A stretch of 64,000 nucleotides of DNA from Rhizobium mongolense USDA 1844. Its GTDB lineage: Bacteria; Pseudomonadota; Alphaproteobacteria; Rhizobiales; Rhizobiaceae. Shown in pieces: positions 26,097 through 35,239 of the stretch; the first letter of the stretch is position 1; every line of letters starts with the position of its first letter. The stretch spans positions 1-64,000 of the forward strand of contig NZ_ATTQ01000019.1 of assembly GCF_000419765.1 (NCBI RefSeq), read 5' to 3'. The notes under the pieces are model-generated. The model worked only from the letters and a program-made list of their open reading frames with translations, had not been told where the DNA came from and made no database searches. A program made the position numbers and the translations under genes.

Positions 26097-26976
26097 CCCG
26101 GCCGAAGAGGCCCGCGGGCCTGACGAGAAGCACGATCGCCATGATCACGAAGATCACGATGTTCGAGGCTTCCGGATAGAAAACCTTGGTTAGCCCCTCC
26201 GCAACGCCCAGAACGTAGCCGGTGACGATCGCCCCCATGATCGAGCCCATGCCGCCAACCACGACCACGGCGAAGACGACAATAATGATGTTGGACCCCA
26301 TCAACGGCGAGACCTGGTAGATAGGTGCAGCCAGTACGCCGGCAAAGGCTGCAAGACCGGCACCCAACGCATAGGTCAGCGTCAGGAGAACCGGCACGTT
26401 GACACCGAACACCTGCACAAGCACGGCATTTTCCGTCGCCGCCCGAAGATAGGCTCCGAGCTTGGTCTTCTCGATAAGAAGCCAGGTGCCGATGCAGACC
26501 ACCAACGACATGACGACCACCCAGCCGCGATAGATCGGCAGGAACATGAAACCAAGGTTGGTACCACCGGCAAGGGCTGACGGCGTGGCGTAGGGCTGGC
26601 CGGAAGACCCGTAGAGATAGCGGAAGGTCCCTTCGATCGCGAGCGCCATGCCGAACGTGAAGAGCAATCCGTAGAGTGGATCGAGATCATAGAGCCGCCG
26701 CAAGAAGAGCCGTTCCACGACGGCGCCGAAAAGGCCGACTGCAAGCGGAGCAAGAACCAGTGCGGGCCAATAGCCGATGCCGCCATAGGCGAGCATCAGA
26801 TAGGCAACGAAGGCGCCAAGCATATATTGCGCGCCATGGGCAAAATTGATGACGCGCAACAGGCCGAATATGATTGCCAGGCCAAGGCTCAAAAGCGCGT
26901 AGAAAGAGCCGTTGATGAGGCCGATCAGCAACTGGCCGAGTAGTGCCTGAACGGGAATGCCGAATATCATCGTCAT
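26089..26976 (-). CDS. Branched-chain-type ABC transporter permease, LivH family
   Basis: Inner-membrane permease of 295 residues beginning MTMIFGIPVQALLGQLLIGLINGSFYAL, the normal LivH start, preceded by GGGAG. It has LRVINFAHGAQYMLGAF and the EAA-like region ATENAVLVQVFGVN. The frame extends upstream into livF without a start signal. Confidence 0.93.
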   Translation of the reverse strand: MTMIFGIPVQALLGQLLIGLINGSFYALLSLGLAIIFGLLRVINFAHGAQYMLGAFVAYLMLAYGGIGYWPALVLAPLAVGLFGAVVERLFLRRLYDLDPLYGLLFTFGMALAIEGTFRYLYGSSGQPYATPSALAGGTNLGFMFLPIYRGWVVVMSLVVCIGTWLLIEKTKLGAYLRAATENAVLVQVFGVNVPVLLTLTYALGAGLAAFAGVLAAPIYQVSPLMGSNIIIVVFAVVVVGGMGSIMGAIVTGYVLGVAEGLTKVFYPEASNIVIFVIMAIVLLVRPAGLFGRDA

Positions 26977-26980
26977 GGCA

Positions 26981-27682
26981 TCAGACTCCCAGCACCCGGT
27001 GCAGCGTATCCATCCGCTGCGGCAATTCGCCGACCGGGAACTCGGATACCATCTGGCCATGGTCCATCAGATAGAAGCGGTCTGCAATGCGGCTTGCAAA
27101 GCGGAAATTCTGTTCGACGAGGAGTATGGTCATGCCGCGCTCCTTCAGCTTCCTCAGGACCTCACCGATACGTTGGACGATGACGGGCGCAAGACCCTCG
27201 GTCGGCTCGTCGAGCAGCAGCATCTTGACACCGGTGCGCAAGACACGAGCGATCGCCAGCATCTGCTGCTCGCCGCCGGAAAGCTTGGTCCCGGCGCTCG
27301 CGCGGCGCTCGTAGAGGTTCGGAAAAAGTTCGTAGATCTCGTCGAGGCTCATGCCGCCTTCGGCAACGACGGGCGGCAATAGCAGGTTTTCCGACACGCT
27401 CAGCGTCGAAAAGATGCCGCGCTCCTCGGGCACGAAGCCGATGCCCTTGTGTGCGGTCTTGTGCAGCGGCACCTGCATCATATCCGCTCCGCCAAAGCTG
27501 ATCTTGCCCTTGCGGGCCTGGACGATTCCGGTGATCGTGCGAAGCGTCGTTGTCTTGCCGACGCCGTTGCGGCCGAGGATAGTAATCGTTTCACCTTCGC
27601 CAACGCGCATGTCGACGCCGTGTAGGATATGGCTTTCGCCGTACCAGGCATTGAGGCCCCGAATTTCCAGCAGGGCAACCAT
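26981..27682 (-). CDS. Branched-chain-type ABC transporter ATPase, LivF family
   Basis: A 233-residue cytoplasmic ATPase: Walker A GRNGVGKTT, signature LSGGEQQMLAIAR and Walker B MLLLDEPTEGLAP. ATG at 27682 (SD GGAGG) overlaps the livG stop TGA. It works with LivG on the LivH-LivM channel. Confidence 0.94.
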   Translation of the reverse strand: MVALLEIRGLNAWYGESHILHGVDMRVGEGETITILGRNGVGKTTTLRTITGIVQARKGKISFGGADMMQVPLHKTAHKGIGFVPEERGIFSTLSVSENLLLPPVVAEGGMSLDEIYELFPNLYERRASAGTKLSGGEQQMLAIARVLRTGVKMLLLDEPTEGLAPVIVQRIGEVLRKLKERGMTILLVEQNFRFASRIADRFYLMDHGQMVSEFPVGELPQRMDTLHRVLGV

Positions 27683-28464
27683 CAACCTTCCTCCGTGCCC
27701 ATATAGGCCTCACGGACGCGCGGATCCTGGCTGACGGAGGCATAGTCGCCCTCTGCGAGGATCTCGCCACGCTGAAGTACGGTCACCTGCTGGCAGATAT
27801 TCGCAACGACGGAGAGATTGTGTTCGACCATCAGTACCGCGCGGACGCGGGCAACCTCGCGGATGATGGCCGAAACGACGCTGACGTCCTCCTGCCCCAT
27901 GCCGGCCATCGGCTCGTCGAGAAGCAGAACCTTCGGATCGAGCGCAAGCGTCGTGGCGATCTCCAGTACGCGCTTGCGGCCGTAGGAAAGATCGGCGGCG
28001 ATATGGTCGCGCTCCTTGGAAAGACCGACACTTGCCAGCAACTGTTCGGCGCGGTCGTTCAGGCGATCGAGCGCAGAGACCGGCCGCCAGAACTGGGTGG
28101 AGAGGTTGTTCGGTCGCTGCAGGGCGACGCGCACATTGTCGAGCACCGACAGGTGCGGGAAGACCGCCGAAATCTGGAAGGAACGCACCAGCCCCATGCG
28201 CGCCACCTTGTCCGGCGGTGTCCTGGTGATATCCGTCCCCATCAGCGTGATCGTGCCGTGCGTCGGCTGCAGGAACTTGGTCAGCAGGTTGAAAACCGTC
28301 GTCTTGCCCGCGCCATTCGGTCCGATGAGGGCATGGACGCTTGCATCGTGCACGTCGAGATCGACATTCTTGACGGCCGTGAAGCCGCCGAAATCCCGGC
28401 GAAGGCCGCGGGCGGACAGTACCACCCGCGGCGTTGCATTCGTCTGTGTTGCGGGAACCGCCAT
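27682..28464 (-). CDS. Branched-chain-type ABC transporter ATPase, LivG family
   Basis: A 260-residue cytoplasmic ATPase: Walker A GPNGAGKTT, the LivG-type insert after LTKFLQPTHG, and Walker B VLLLDEPMAGMG. The signature motif is degenerate (DLSYGRKRVLEIA), as is normal for LivG. It starts 4 bp after the binding-protein stop. Confidence 0.94.
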   Translation of the reverse strand: MAVPATQTNATPRVVLSARGLRRDFGGFTAVKNVDLDVHDASVHALIGPNGAGKTTVFNLLTKFLQPTHGTITLMGTDITRTPPDKVARMGLVRSFQISAVFPHLSVLDNVRVALQRPNNLSTQFWRPVSALDRLNDRAEQLLASVGLSKERDHIAADLSYGRKRVLEIATTLALDPKVLLLDEPMAGMGQEDVSVVSAIIREVARVRAVLMVEHNLSVVANICQQVTVLQRGEILAEGDYASVSQDPRVREAYMGTEEG

Positions 28465-28468
28465 GGGC

Positions 28469-29674
28469 TTATTTCACCAGATCGCAGCCGCTCTTGGCGG
28501 GATCGATATAGGCGTCCTTGCCGGGGATGGTGGCGAGAACGTTGAAGTAGTCCCAGGCCTCCTTGCTCTCGTCCGGCTTTTTCACCTGCAGGAGATACAT
28601 GTCATGGATCATGCGGCCGTTCGGGCCGACGGTGCCACCGCGGCCAAAAACGTCGTCCACCGGCATTTGATGCAGTTGCTTCGCAACGGCTTCCGTTTCG
28701 TCCGTTCCGGCCTTCTGGATTGCCTTCAGGTACTGAAGCACGGCGGAATAGGTCCCGGCGTGGATCATGTTCGGCATCTTGCCGGTGCGATCGAAGAATT
28801 TCTTTCCGAAAGCGCGGCTCTCGTCGTCACGGTTCCAGTAATAACCTTCGGTGAGCGTCAAGCCTTGAGCGGCTTCGAGACCGAGGCCATGGACGTCAGC
28901 GAGCGTGAAGAGCAACGCCGCGAGACGCTGGCCACCCTGCGTGATGCCGAACTCGGCCGCCTGCTTGATTGCGTTTGACGTGTCGAGGCCTGCATTGGCA
29001 AGACCGACGACCTTGGCGCCGGAAGACTGGGCCTGCAGCAGGAAAGACGAAAAATCCTGGCTGGCGAGCGGATGCCGGACGGAGCCGACGACATTGCCCC
29101 CATTGGCCTTGACGAAATCACTCGTCTGCTGTTCCAGCGAATAGCCAAAGGCGTAGTCGGCCGTCAGGAAGAACCAGCTGTCGCCACCCTGCTTCACAAG
29201 TGCGCCACCGGTGCCGACAGCAAGGGCATGCGTGTCATAGGCCCAGTGGAAGCCGTAGGGCGAACAGGCCTTGCCCGTCAGATCCGTCGTTGCCGCACCC
29301 GTGACGATGTCGATCTTCTTCTTCTCTTTGCCAATTGCCTGGACAGCAAGCGCAACCGACGAGGTCGTCAATTCCATGATAGCGTCGACCTGCTCGGTGT
29401 CGTACCACTGCCGGGCAATGTTCGATGCGATGTCCGGCTTGTTCTGATGGTCGGCGTCGACGATCTCGATTGGAGCGTCGAGCACTTTGCCTCCGAAATC
29501 TTCGACCGCCATCTGGGCGGCTTCAACGGACGATTTACCACCAAAATCGGCATAGACGCCGGATTGGTCGTTCAGGATGCCGATCTTCACCTTGCCGTCG
29601 GAAGCACCATCGGCGAGTACGGCGGTGCCGCTGGCAAGCAGGAATGCCACGGACGCAATGAAATTCTTTCGCAT
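28469..29674 (-). CDS. Branched-chain-type ABC transporter substrate-binding protein (LivK family)
   Basis: A 401-residue periplasmic protein with signal peptide MRKNFIASVAFLLASGTAVLA and a Peripla_BP_6 fold (KIGILNDQSGVYADFGGKSSVEAAQMAVEDFGG). SD GGAGGAGAG precedes ATG 29674. It is the first gene of the leftward operon. The downstream GMC and 3-hydroxyacid dehydrogenases suggest an alcohol- or hydroxyacid-like ligand rather than leucine (inference). Confidence 0.93.
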   Translation of the reverse strand: MRKNFIASVAFLLASGTAVLADGASDGKVKIGILNDQSGVYADFGGKSSVEAAQMAVEDFGGKVLDAPIEIVDADHQNKPDIASNIARQWYDTEQVDAIMELTTSSVALAVQAIGKEKKKIDIVTGAATTDLTGKACSPYGFHWAYDTHALAVGTGGALVKQGGDSWFFLTADYAFGYSLEQQTSDFVKANGGNVVGSVRHPLASQDFSSFLLQAQSSGAKVVGLANAGLDTSNAIKQAAEFGITQGGQRLAALLFTLADVHGLGLEAAQGLTLTEGYYWNRDDESRAFGKKFFDRTGKMPNMIHAGTYSAVLQYLKAIQKAGTDETEAVAKQLHQMPVDDVFGRGGTVGPNGRMIHDMYLLQVKKPDESKEAWDYFNVLATIPGKDAYIDPAKSGCDLVK

Positions 29675-29934
29675 ATGTCTCTCCTCCCAGAGATGGCCAA
29701 ACCGCGCGTCTGTTCAAAATTGGCCAGCCGCTCTCCTCAAACCAGCCGACGCTTCGCCTACGATCAAGGAAAATCTGCCTTGAGGCAACCGGTGGTTTGC
29801 AGTTAATTACAAACAGTATCTGTTCGTTTTTGCACAGCTAGTGAATTACATAATTTCAGCCCCAGCCCGCAAAAAGCGCAAAGCGTTAAGCGCTTAGCGC
29901 TAAAACTAGGGCAGTTTCAAAGGTTGTGCAGGGC
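29675..29934. promoter_or_regulatory. Host-prophage junction region: liv-type operon promoter and integrase upstream region
   Basis: This 260-bp AT-richer space contains the leftward promoter of the liv-type operon and the left end of the integrated element. AACAG-TAT-CTGTT (29812-29824) is a short inverted repeat with 5-bp arms that may be an operator. A longer near-palindrome is at 29882-29901. The exact host-phage boundary cannot be fixed because the right junction was not found. Confidence 0.5.
29882..29901. repeat. Near-perfect 20-bp palindrome at the left prophage end, candidate attL half or integrase operator
   Basis: AGCGTTAAGCGCTTAGCGCT is self-complementary except for one base pair and lies 33 bp upstream of the integrase ATG. 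Serine integrases bind imperfect inverted repeats around a short core, so this may be part of attL. It could equally be an autoregulatory operator. Confidence 0.4.
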
Positions 29935-31893
29935 ATGGCAGCATTAGACCAAAGACCAATCGCGTACTCGTATATACGAATGAGTACACAACAGCAGCTG
30001 AAAGGCGATTCTCTCCGACGCCAGCTGGATTTATCCGAAGCATACGTTAGACAGCACGATCTCATCTTAGACCATTCACTACAAGACATTGGTGTTTCCG
30101 CATGGACGGGAGCCAACGTAAAGACAGGTGCGCTTGGTCGTTTTCTCGAATTAGTCCATGCGGGTCGTGTTGCTCGTGGCTCATTTTTGCTTGTTGAAAG
30201 CCTCGATCGCCTATCTCGCGAACGGGTCATTGACGCGCTTGAACCGTTCCTGAGTATTTTGCGAGCCGGAATCATCGTCGTCACGCTAGCAGATAATCAG
30301 GTCTATTCGGCTGAAACTGTAGGCGACAACTTCACACAGCTAATGATGTCACTGGCGATCATGGCTCGCGCTCATGAAGAAAGCCAGATCAAGTCCCAAC
30401 GCATAACCAAGGCTCATCAACGCCGACGTGAGAACGCTGTCAATGGCATTGGCAAATTCAGCGGTCAGATGTGGGGTTGGATCGATCAAGTTGAAGTCAA
30501 ACCAAATACTTATGAATACCAATTGAATAAACACGTGAATGTCATTCAAAAGATGTTCGAACTAGCCGATGCTGGTCTCGGATGCTTGAAGATCGAACGC
30601 GAATTGACACGGCTGGGCATGAATGGTGTCAAAGGCAAACCAGTCACTCAGGGCAATATCTCAAGCGTATTGAAGAACGAGGCTGTCATTGGCACGTATC
30701 AGCCTACACACGTCGTTGAAGGCAAAAAAATGCCATATGGCGACCCGATCAAAGACTTTCTGCCCTCTGCTATTTCCGACGAACTGTACTGGCGCGTGCA
30801 GCGAAACAAGCGCAAGCCAGTTATTCGCGGTCGAAAAGGAGTGCGCTTTGCAAACCTTTTCGCGGGCATCGCTTGCTGTGGCCATTGTGGTCATCGCCTA
30901 ATGTTGAGCATCGGTGGAACGCCCAAGCAGCGATTCACCTACGTCCAGTGCTCCAGAAAGTACAAGACGCGAGACTGCAACTATAACAAAGGCACGCTTC
31001 GCTACGATGTGCTTGAAAAGGCAATTCTCGACAACGTCACCGAGTTTCAGGATAACGATGCTTTCTCCGGCAATTCGAACGAGGCCCGTAACAACCTGAT
31101 CGAAGCGGTTGTAAAACAAGAGGAAAAGATTGCTGCGCTGGACAAAAGGCGAGCAAGTTTGCGGGCAACAATCGAATTTGCCGAAACCGACGACGACCGC
31201 CGCGAACTAGCGGCGCAGATGAATCTTCGGCGAAGGGAGGTTGACGAAGCGAAAGACGTTCTGCTCCAGCTACAAACGGATCTGCAAACTTTCGATCACC
31301 GCAAGCGTGAGGCTACCGAATTTGCCGACCGGATCAAGATCGAGCGGTTGCTGTGGACGACAGGCTCTTCAAGTGAAGTCTACAGGAGCCGGTCACGAGT
31401 ATCGTTGCTGATCGGCAAAACGATCACGCAAATCAGCGTCGATTTCCAAGCAAAGCAGTTCATTGTGATGATCGGCACCGAACGCGCATATCTCTTTGAT
31501 AAGACCGGAGCACTGCTAGACAAGTACGATGCTAGACAACGCGGCTATTACCATACGGGAACGCGCTATTTCGCTAAAGAGGTTGATGCAACAGGAAAGC
31601 AATGGATCATTGCTAAGCGTCCGAAGGCGTTTGATGAAAACACGATGGTCTCAGATATTCCGATAAGGACCATCGGTGAAGGTGCAAATAAGATGATTGC
31701 TCCCGATGTGATCGAGGCTCGCCAGGATCGAATTGAAGCAATCAAACGTTTGCCCGAAAGTAGACCTGTCTCACCACTCGCGAACCCACGTCTCAATGAT
31801 CCCGATGTGATCGCAATCAAGGCGAAACGCGCGGCAGAGAAAGAGGCTTTCGAGAGGGAACGTGCTGGGCGCAAGACGGCCCAGCACGAATAA
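29935..31893 (+). CDS. Large serine recombinase (prophage integrase)
   Basis: A 652-residue site-specific recombinase that would integrate and excise the prophage. The resolvase domain (about residues 9-150) has the nucleophile S17 in YIRMST and the LVESLDRLSRER helix. It is followed by the recombinase domain (about 180-290), a zinc ribbon (C-x2-C ... C-x7-C, starting at CCGHCGHRL), and a coiled-coil segment (KQEEKIAALDKRRASLRATI) near residue 390-450, the standard large-serine-integrase layout. The start is ATG 29935; the frame also opens at TTG 29926. Its TAA stop lies inside a copy of the 17-bp prophage repeat. No recombination directionality factor was identified. Confidence 0.92.
   Translation: MAALDQRPIAYSYIRMSTQQQLKGDSLRRQLDLSEAYVRQHDLILDHSLQDIGVSAWTGANVKTGALGRFLELVHAGRVARGSFLLVESLDRLSRERVIDALEPFLSILRAGIIVVTLADNQVYSAETVGDNFTQLMMSLAIMARAHEESQIKSQRITKAHQRRRENAVNGIGKFSGQMWGWIDQVEVKPNTYEYQLNKHVNVIQKMFELADAGLGCLKIERELTRLGMNGVKGKPVTQGNISSVLKNEAVIGTYQPTHVVEGKKMPYGDPIKDFLPSAISDELYWRVQRNKRKPVIRGRKGVRFANLFAGIACCGHCGHRLMLSIGGTPKQRFTYVQCSRKYKTRDCNYNKGTLRYDVLEKAILDNVTEFQDNDAFSGNSNEARNNLIEAVVKQEEKIAALDKRRASLRATIEFAETDDDRRELAAQMNLRRREVDEAKDVLLQLQTDLQTFDHRKREATEFADRIKIERLLWTTGSSSEVYRSRSRVSLLIGKTITQISVDFQAKQFIVMIGTERAYLFDKTGALLDKYDARQRGYYHTGTRYFAKEVDATGKQWIIAKRPKAFDENTMVSDIPIRTIGEGANKMIAPDVIEARQDRIEAIKRLPESRPVSPLANPRLNDPDVIAIKAKRAAEKEAFERERAGRKTAQHE
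31862..31885. terminator. Stem-loop at the 3' end of the integrase gene
   Basis: GTGCTGGGC (31862-31870) pairs with GCCCAGCAC (31877-31885) across a short loop, within the last codons of the integrase. Its right arm overlaps the left arm of the 17-bp repeat, so the two hairpins are mutually exclusive. Confidence 0.5.
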
Positions 31894-31898
31894 TGCTG
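31882..31898. repeat. 17-bp prophage repeat, copy 1
   Basis: Exact CAGCACGAATAATGCTG (arms CAGCA/TGCTG, 7-nt centre). It contains the integrase stop codon and ends 1 bp before the stop of the convergent collar-fibre gene. Confidence 0.9.
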
Positions 31899-31899
31899 C

Positions 31900-33066
31900 T
31901 TAGTATTTGATGCAGGGAAGCAGCGCTACGTTCTTCGGACGGCTTTCAGCGCCTCCGTTGTTCAGCACGCTGATACCGGTGGTCGCACCGTAGATACCGA
32001 CGTTGTGAGTGTGAGCGCCACCAGCATTGATCGTGATGCCCGTGGTCTTAGAGCCCGTATTTGAGGAACTAGCTCTAGTACCCGGATTACTGAAACCCGA
32101 ACCCGTATATACCGTCGCGCTTGCTGCAACCGCCGCCGAGTGGACGTGGCCGGGGTCGTTAATGGAGTGGCTGTGATTGCCCTGCGAGTCGGTATAACCG
32201 CTGTGACCGTGGCCGGGATCGCTAATTCCGTGGTTGTGAGCCAAGTTCATGCTGTCTTGGAACGAACCAAGAGTACGACCGTCATCTATGCTGCGTCCGC
32301 TGTCTAAGCCGCGAATTAACACGCCGCGAAGATCGGGCAGCGTGAACGTAGTCGAACCGTTGCCAGCGCCATATGTGGTGCCGATTGACGTAAACAATCG
32401 AGAATACGTGGTGCGCGAAACGTTTGCTCCGTTAGCAGCAAGATAGCCGGATGGAGCGGCAGCAGACGCAACGTAAATGACCGTTGCTGCGGGAACGATA
32501 GCATCGAGTAGCGCTTGCAGGCCGGTGATCGTTGCAACGTCTTGGGTGCCTGTATGATTGGCTCGACTTTGATACCATGCGCCGTGCTGCCCATCCAATA
32601 GATCGGCATCCAAGCCGGACCCGGCACCGTCAGCACTCAACACTTTGCCAGCTGTACTAACCAAGCGGAAATGCGTGCCGTTGTACGTCGCCGTAACGGG
32701 CATACCAGCTGTGATATCGCCCGCTTTTAGCGCAGACCCATCGGTTACTACGAGTGCCTTTGCGCCCATTCCGTTGATGTTGAGCGTTGCGGCACCAGTA
32801 TTGGTCGCGCTGACGAAAAAGGAGAAGAATTCTCCGATCTCGTACGCTACGGGCGGCACATCATACGTGAGTGAATAGGCGTTGCCGCTATTCGTGCAGA
32901 GACAGCGAGCGTTGATGCGGTCAAATGATCGCACCGCCGCACCGGCATGTGCCTGAAGAACCGCTGGCACCGCACTTGGTGCTGAGCTAGTCGTGATACC
33001 GTTTGGGGATGGGGAAGTATTTTGGGAATCGCTCTGATTCCACCGAGGGTCTGTGTAGTCTACCAT
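31900..33066 (-). CDS. Phage collar / short tail fibre protein
   Basis: A 388-residue virion protein. The N-terminal half is a phage-anchor type region; the C-terminal half contains a phage tail collar domain (GYLAANGANVSRTTYSRLF ... TTFTLPDLRGVLIRGLD) and ends SRPKNVALLPCIKY, the usual collar-family terminus. Between these are many H-x-H pairs (HNH, GHGH, HSH, HVH, HTH), which in T4 gp12-like fibres bind metal along a trimer axis. It is the last gene of the leftward late block. Confidence 0.86.
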   Translation of the reverse strand: MVDYTDPRWNQSDSQNTSPSPNGITTSSAPSAVPAVLQAHAGAAVRSFDRINARCLCTNSGNAYSLTYDVPPVAYEIGEFFSFFVSATNTGAATLNINGMGAKALVVTDGSALKAGDITAGMPVTATYNGTHFRLVSTAGKVLSADGAGSGLDADLLDGQHGAWYQSRANHTGTQDVATITGLQALLDAIVPAATVIYVASAAAPSGYLAANGANVSRTTYSRLFTSIGTTYGAGNGSTTFTLPDLRGVLIRGLDSGRSIDDGRTLGSFQDSMNLAHNHGISDPGHGHSGYTDSQGNHSHSINDPGHVHSAAVAASATVYTGSGFSNPGTRASSSNTGSKTTGITINAGGAHTHNVGIYGATTGISVLNNGGAESRPKNVALLPCIKY

Positions 33067-33102
33067 TTTTCACCACTTTATTATTGTTGTTATTGGGTGC
33101 TT

Positions 33103-33118
33103 CCGGCGTTTTCGCCGG
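33103..33118 (-). terminator. Stem-loop between ejection-protein gene and collar-fibre gene
   Basis: CCGGCG-TTTT-CGCCGG lies in the 61-bp gap just after the stop of the 33128-35239 gene. It could terminate or attenuate leftward transcription; there is no T-run after it. Confidence 0.5.
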
Positions 33119-33127
33119 GCATTTCAG

Positions 33128-35239
33128 TTAATTGGAGTAGCCAATCTCCCCGAAGTAATCGTTGATCGCGACGGCTAGCGCGTTGTCGGAAGTGTTTGCT
33201 GCGATGTCTTTAAGACGGCCCAAGTGGGCTTTCAATCCGCCCTTCTGCATCTGCGCATTCGGGACGTTTCTAAACCAGCGGGCGGCGTCTGGATTGGCCA
33301 GCAACTTCGCCTGCCAGCGTTTGTAACCGAAGTTTGCGGCCTTCCCTGCTGCCGATACGGCAAGCGCTTTCGGACCGAGGAACAACGCACCAAGCAGTGT
33401 CGTCTTGTCCAACGGGTTCAATTCGGACATCACCCCCGCTGTTTTGTTGGTGTTTGAGTGGTTGTCCATGCGACGATAGTTCTTGAAATTCTCAGACAAA
33501 CGCGAGAGTGCATCGAGGTCACCTCTGTGTTGAGCGCGACGTGTGCCGCTGAACAAAGCATTCTTGGCCTCCGGCGATACGGCGTTCCACTGCTTCCAAA
33601 AGCGTGTGGGATTGAGCTGATCGCCTTCGTACATCATGCGTTCGACTGCCGAACCGCTCAGCGAATCCCATAGTTCACGACCGCCCTCCGTGCGTTCGAT
33701 CTGACGACGAACCACATTCATCCGAGTACCGCCCTTGTTAGCCTGACCGAGAACCCAATCCGAAGCCTCTTCCGGCGTCTTCTTTTTCAGAATCTCATCG
33801 ACTGAACCCTTGGTGCTGAAAATGCTCTTCGGATCGCGCATACGACGGCTGTAATTGTTGGCCTTCTTCCACGCCTGCAAAGCATCCCCGCCAGCGGATT
33901 GCGCAGTATCGCCCATGTCCCTTGTCAACGCCGAATAAAGACCCTGTGCGCGATCACGTAGTACCTGATCAACGCCGGGGTCGTTCGCAATAGCACCGAC
34001 GCTGGTTCGGGCTTCCTTCAACACGTTGAAATTGACGCCCGTGCCGATATCATCGACAACTGCCTGTGCCTGCGCGATGACAGAATCAATGGATTTTCCA
34101 TTATTGAGAGCAGCGGACTTTCCCATCGCCTCACGCTCGGCCTGCAACTGCCCCAGATACTGACGAGTATTGAGACCGCTAGCCTGTGCATCGCCCGTCA
34201 ACTCACCAGCACGGTCATAGAGGTAATCGTTGCGTGCCTTCGTCTGCGCTTTCAACTGCGCTGACTGATCTTTGAGGGCTTGGCCTAGTTCCTGCTTAGA
34301 AAGCGTCTGCGGAGTGATATCGCCGACGATTTCGTTTGCACGGCGATCTAAGCCGCTCCACGCGCCTTCAATACGATCCTGGATCTGCTTACCCGCCGTT
34401 GTAGCGGCCAGAGCCTGCTCTTTCAGGGCAGTGTTCTTCGAGCCGCTGATCATTCCAGCGGTAAGGTCGATGCCAGCGTTACGAGCATCCGCTACACGCT
34501 GAGCAGCAAGAGCCGGATCATCAACCTTTCCGATAACAAACCCGGTTGGACCATCCTTCACGGCACTGCCGACACCACGAGCCGCTTTGCCCACGAATGG
34601 TGCAACGCCTAAGCCGATACCTTCGCCAGCTGCGTTCAGGGCGAATGTCTTTGCTGCGTCACCGAGTTGTTCGCCGGTTGTGCGGGTGTCTTCGTTTCCA
34701 AAGAACCAGTTTGCACCACGCTGCGCCGCTTCACGTCCGATAGTGGCGCCAGTACCAGCGCCGATAGCACCACCTGTGACCGCACCGGCTGCCGTACCTG
34801 CTAGCGGAACAACGCTGCCTGAAGTGCCGCCAATAGCTGCGCCTGTCACCGCACCGCCAATTGCGCCTATGCCTTCGCCAATTTCAGGAATGAGACTAGC
34901 GGCGTCGTTCAAGTCCGGTATCCAACTTTCTTGGTTGTAGACCATCGTCTTGCCGGTCTGCGGATCGGTCATGATGAAGTTATCGCCGTTATAGGGCTGT
35001 GCATCGGGATAGGTTTGGCGAAGCGTTCTCAGTCGATCTTCTGGTTTGTCGAGTGCACCGACTTGCGCACGAACAATCTTCGGGACCTGCAAAACCGGAT
35101 CAATGTCGGTTGACGAAAATGCCTTCGGAGCGGCCTCTTCAACAATCGGATCATTCTCCCACGGAGCCGACTGAGTTGCCGGTTCAACGATTGGATCATT
35201 TTCCCACGGCATAGCCGCACGATTACTTTTGTCAGCCAT
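33128..35239 (-). CDS. Large internal virion / DNA-ejection protein
   Basis: A 703-residue protein probably injected with the DNA. The N-terminus carries a tandem repeat of A-x-PWENDPIVE (about residues 8-34). A glycine-zipper membrane-active stretch follows (GAIGGAVTGAAIGGTSG and AAGAVTGGAIGAGTGATIG, about residues 120-160), then a long Gln/Ala-rich helical region. Gly-zippers are common in podovirus ejection proteins that form a channel. The start at 35239 (MADKSNRAAMPW) shares one base with the stop of the lysozyme gene (TAATG). No sequence-specific family name is offered. Confidence 0.75.
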   Translation of the reverse strand: MADKSNRAAMPWENDPIVEPATQSAPWENDPIVEEAAPKAFSSTDIDPVLQVPKIVRAQVGALDKPEDRLRTLRQTYPDAQPYNGDNFIMTDPQTGKTMVYNQESWIPDLNDAASLIPEIGEGIGAIGGAVTGAAIGGTSGSVVPLAGTAAGAVTGGAIGAGTGATIGREAAQRGANWFFGNEDTRTTGEQLGDAAKTFALNAAGEGIGLGVAPFVGKAARGVGSAVKDGPTGFVIGKVDDPALAAQRVADARNAGIDLTAGMISGSKNTALKEQALAATTAGKQIQDRIEGAWSGLDRRANEIVGDITPQTLSKQELGQALKDQSAQLKAQTKARNDYLYDRAGELTGDAQASGLNTRQYLGQLQAEREAMGKSAALNNGKSIDSVIAQAQAVVDDIGTGVNFNVLKEARTSVGAIANDPGVDQVLRDRAQGLYSALTRDMGDTAQSAGGDALQAWKKANNYSRRMRDPKSIFSTKGSVDEILKKKTPEEASDWVLGQANKGGTRMNVVRRQIERTEGGRELWDSLSGSAVERMMYEGDQLNPTRFWKQWNAVSPEAKNALFSGTRRAQHRGDLDALSRLSENFKNYRRMDNHSNTNKTAGVMSELNPLDKTTLLGALFLGPKALAVSAAGKAANFGYKRWQAKLLANPDAARWFRNVPNAQMQKGGLKAHLGRLKDIAANTSDNALAVAINDYFGEIGYSN

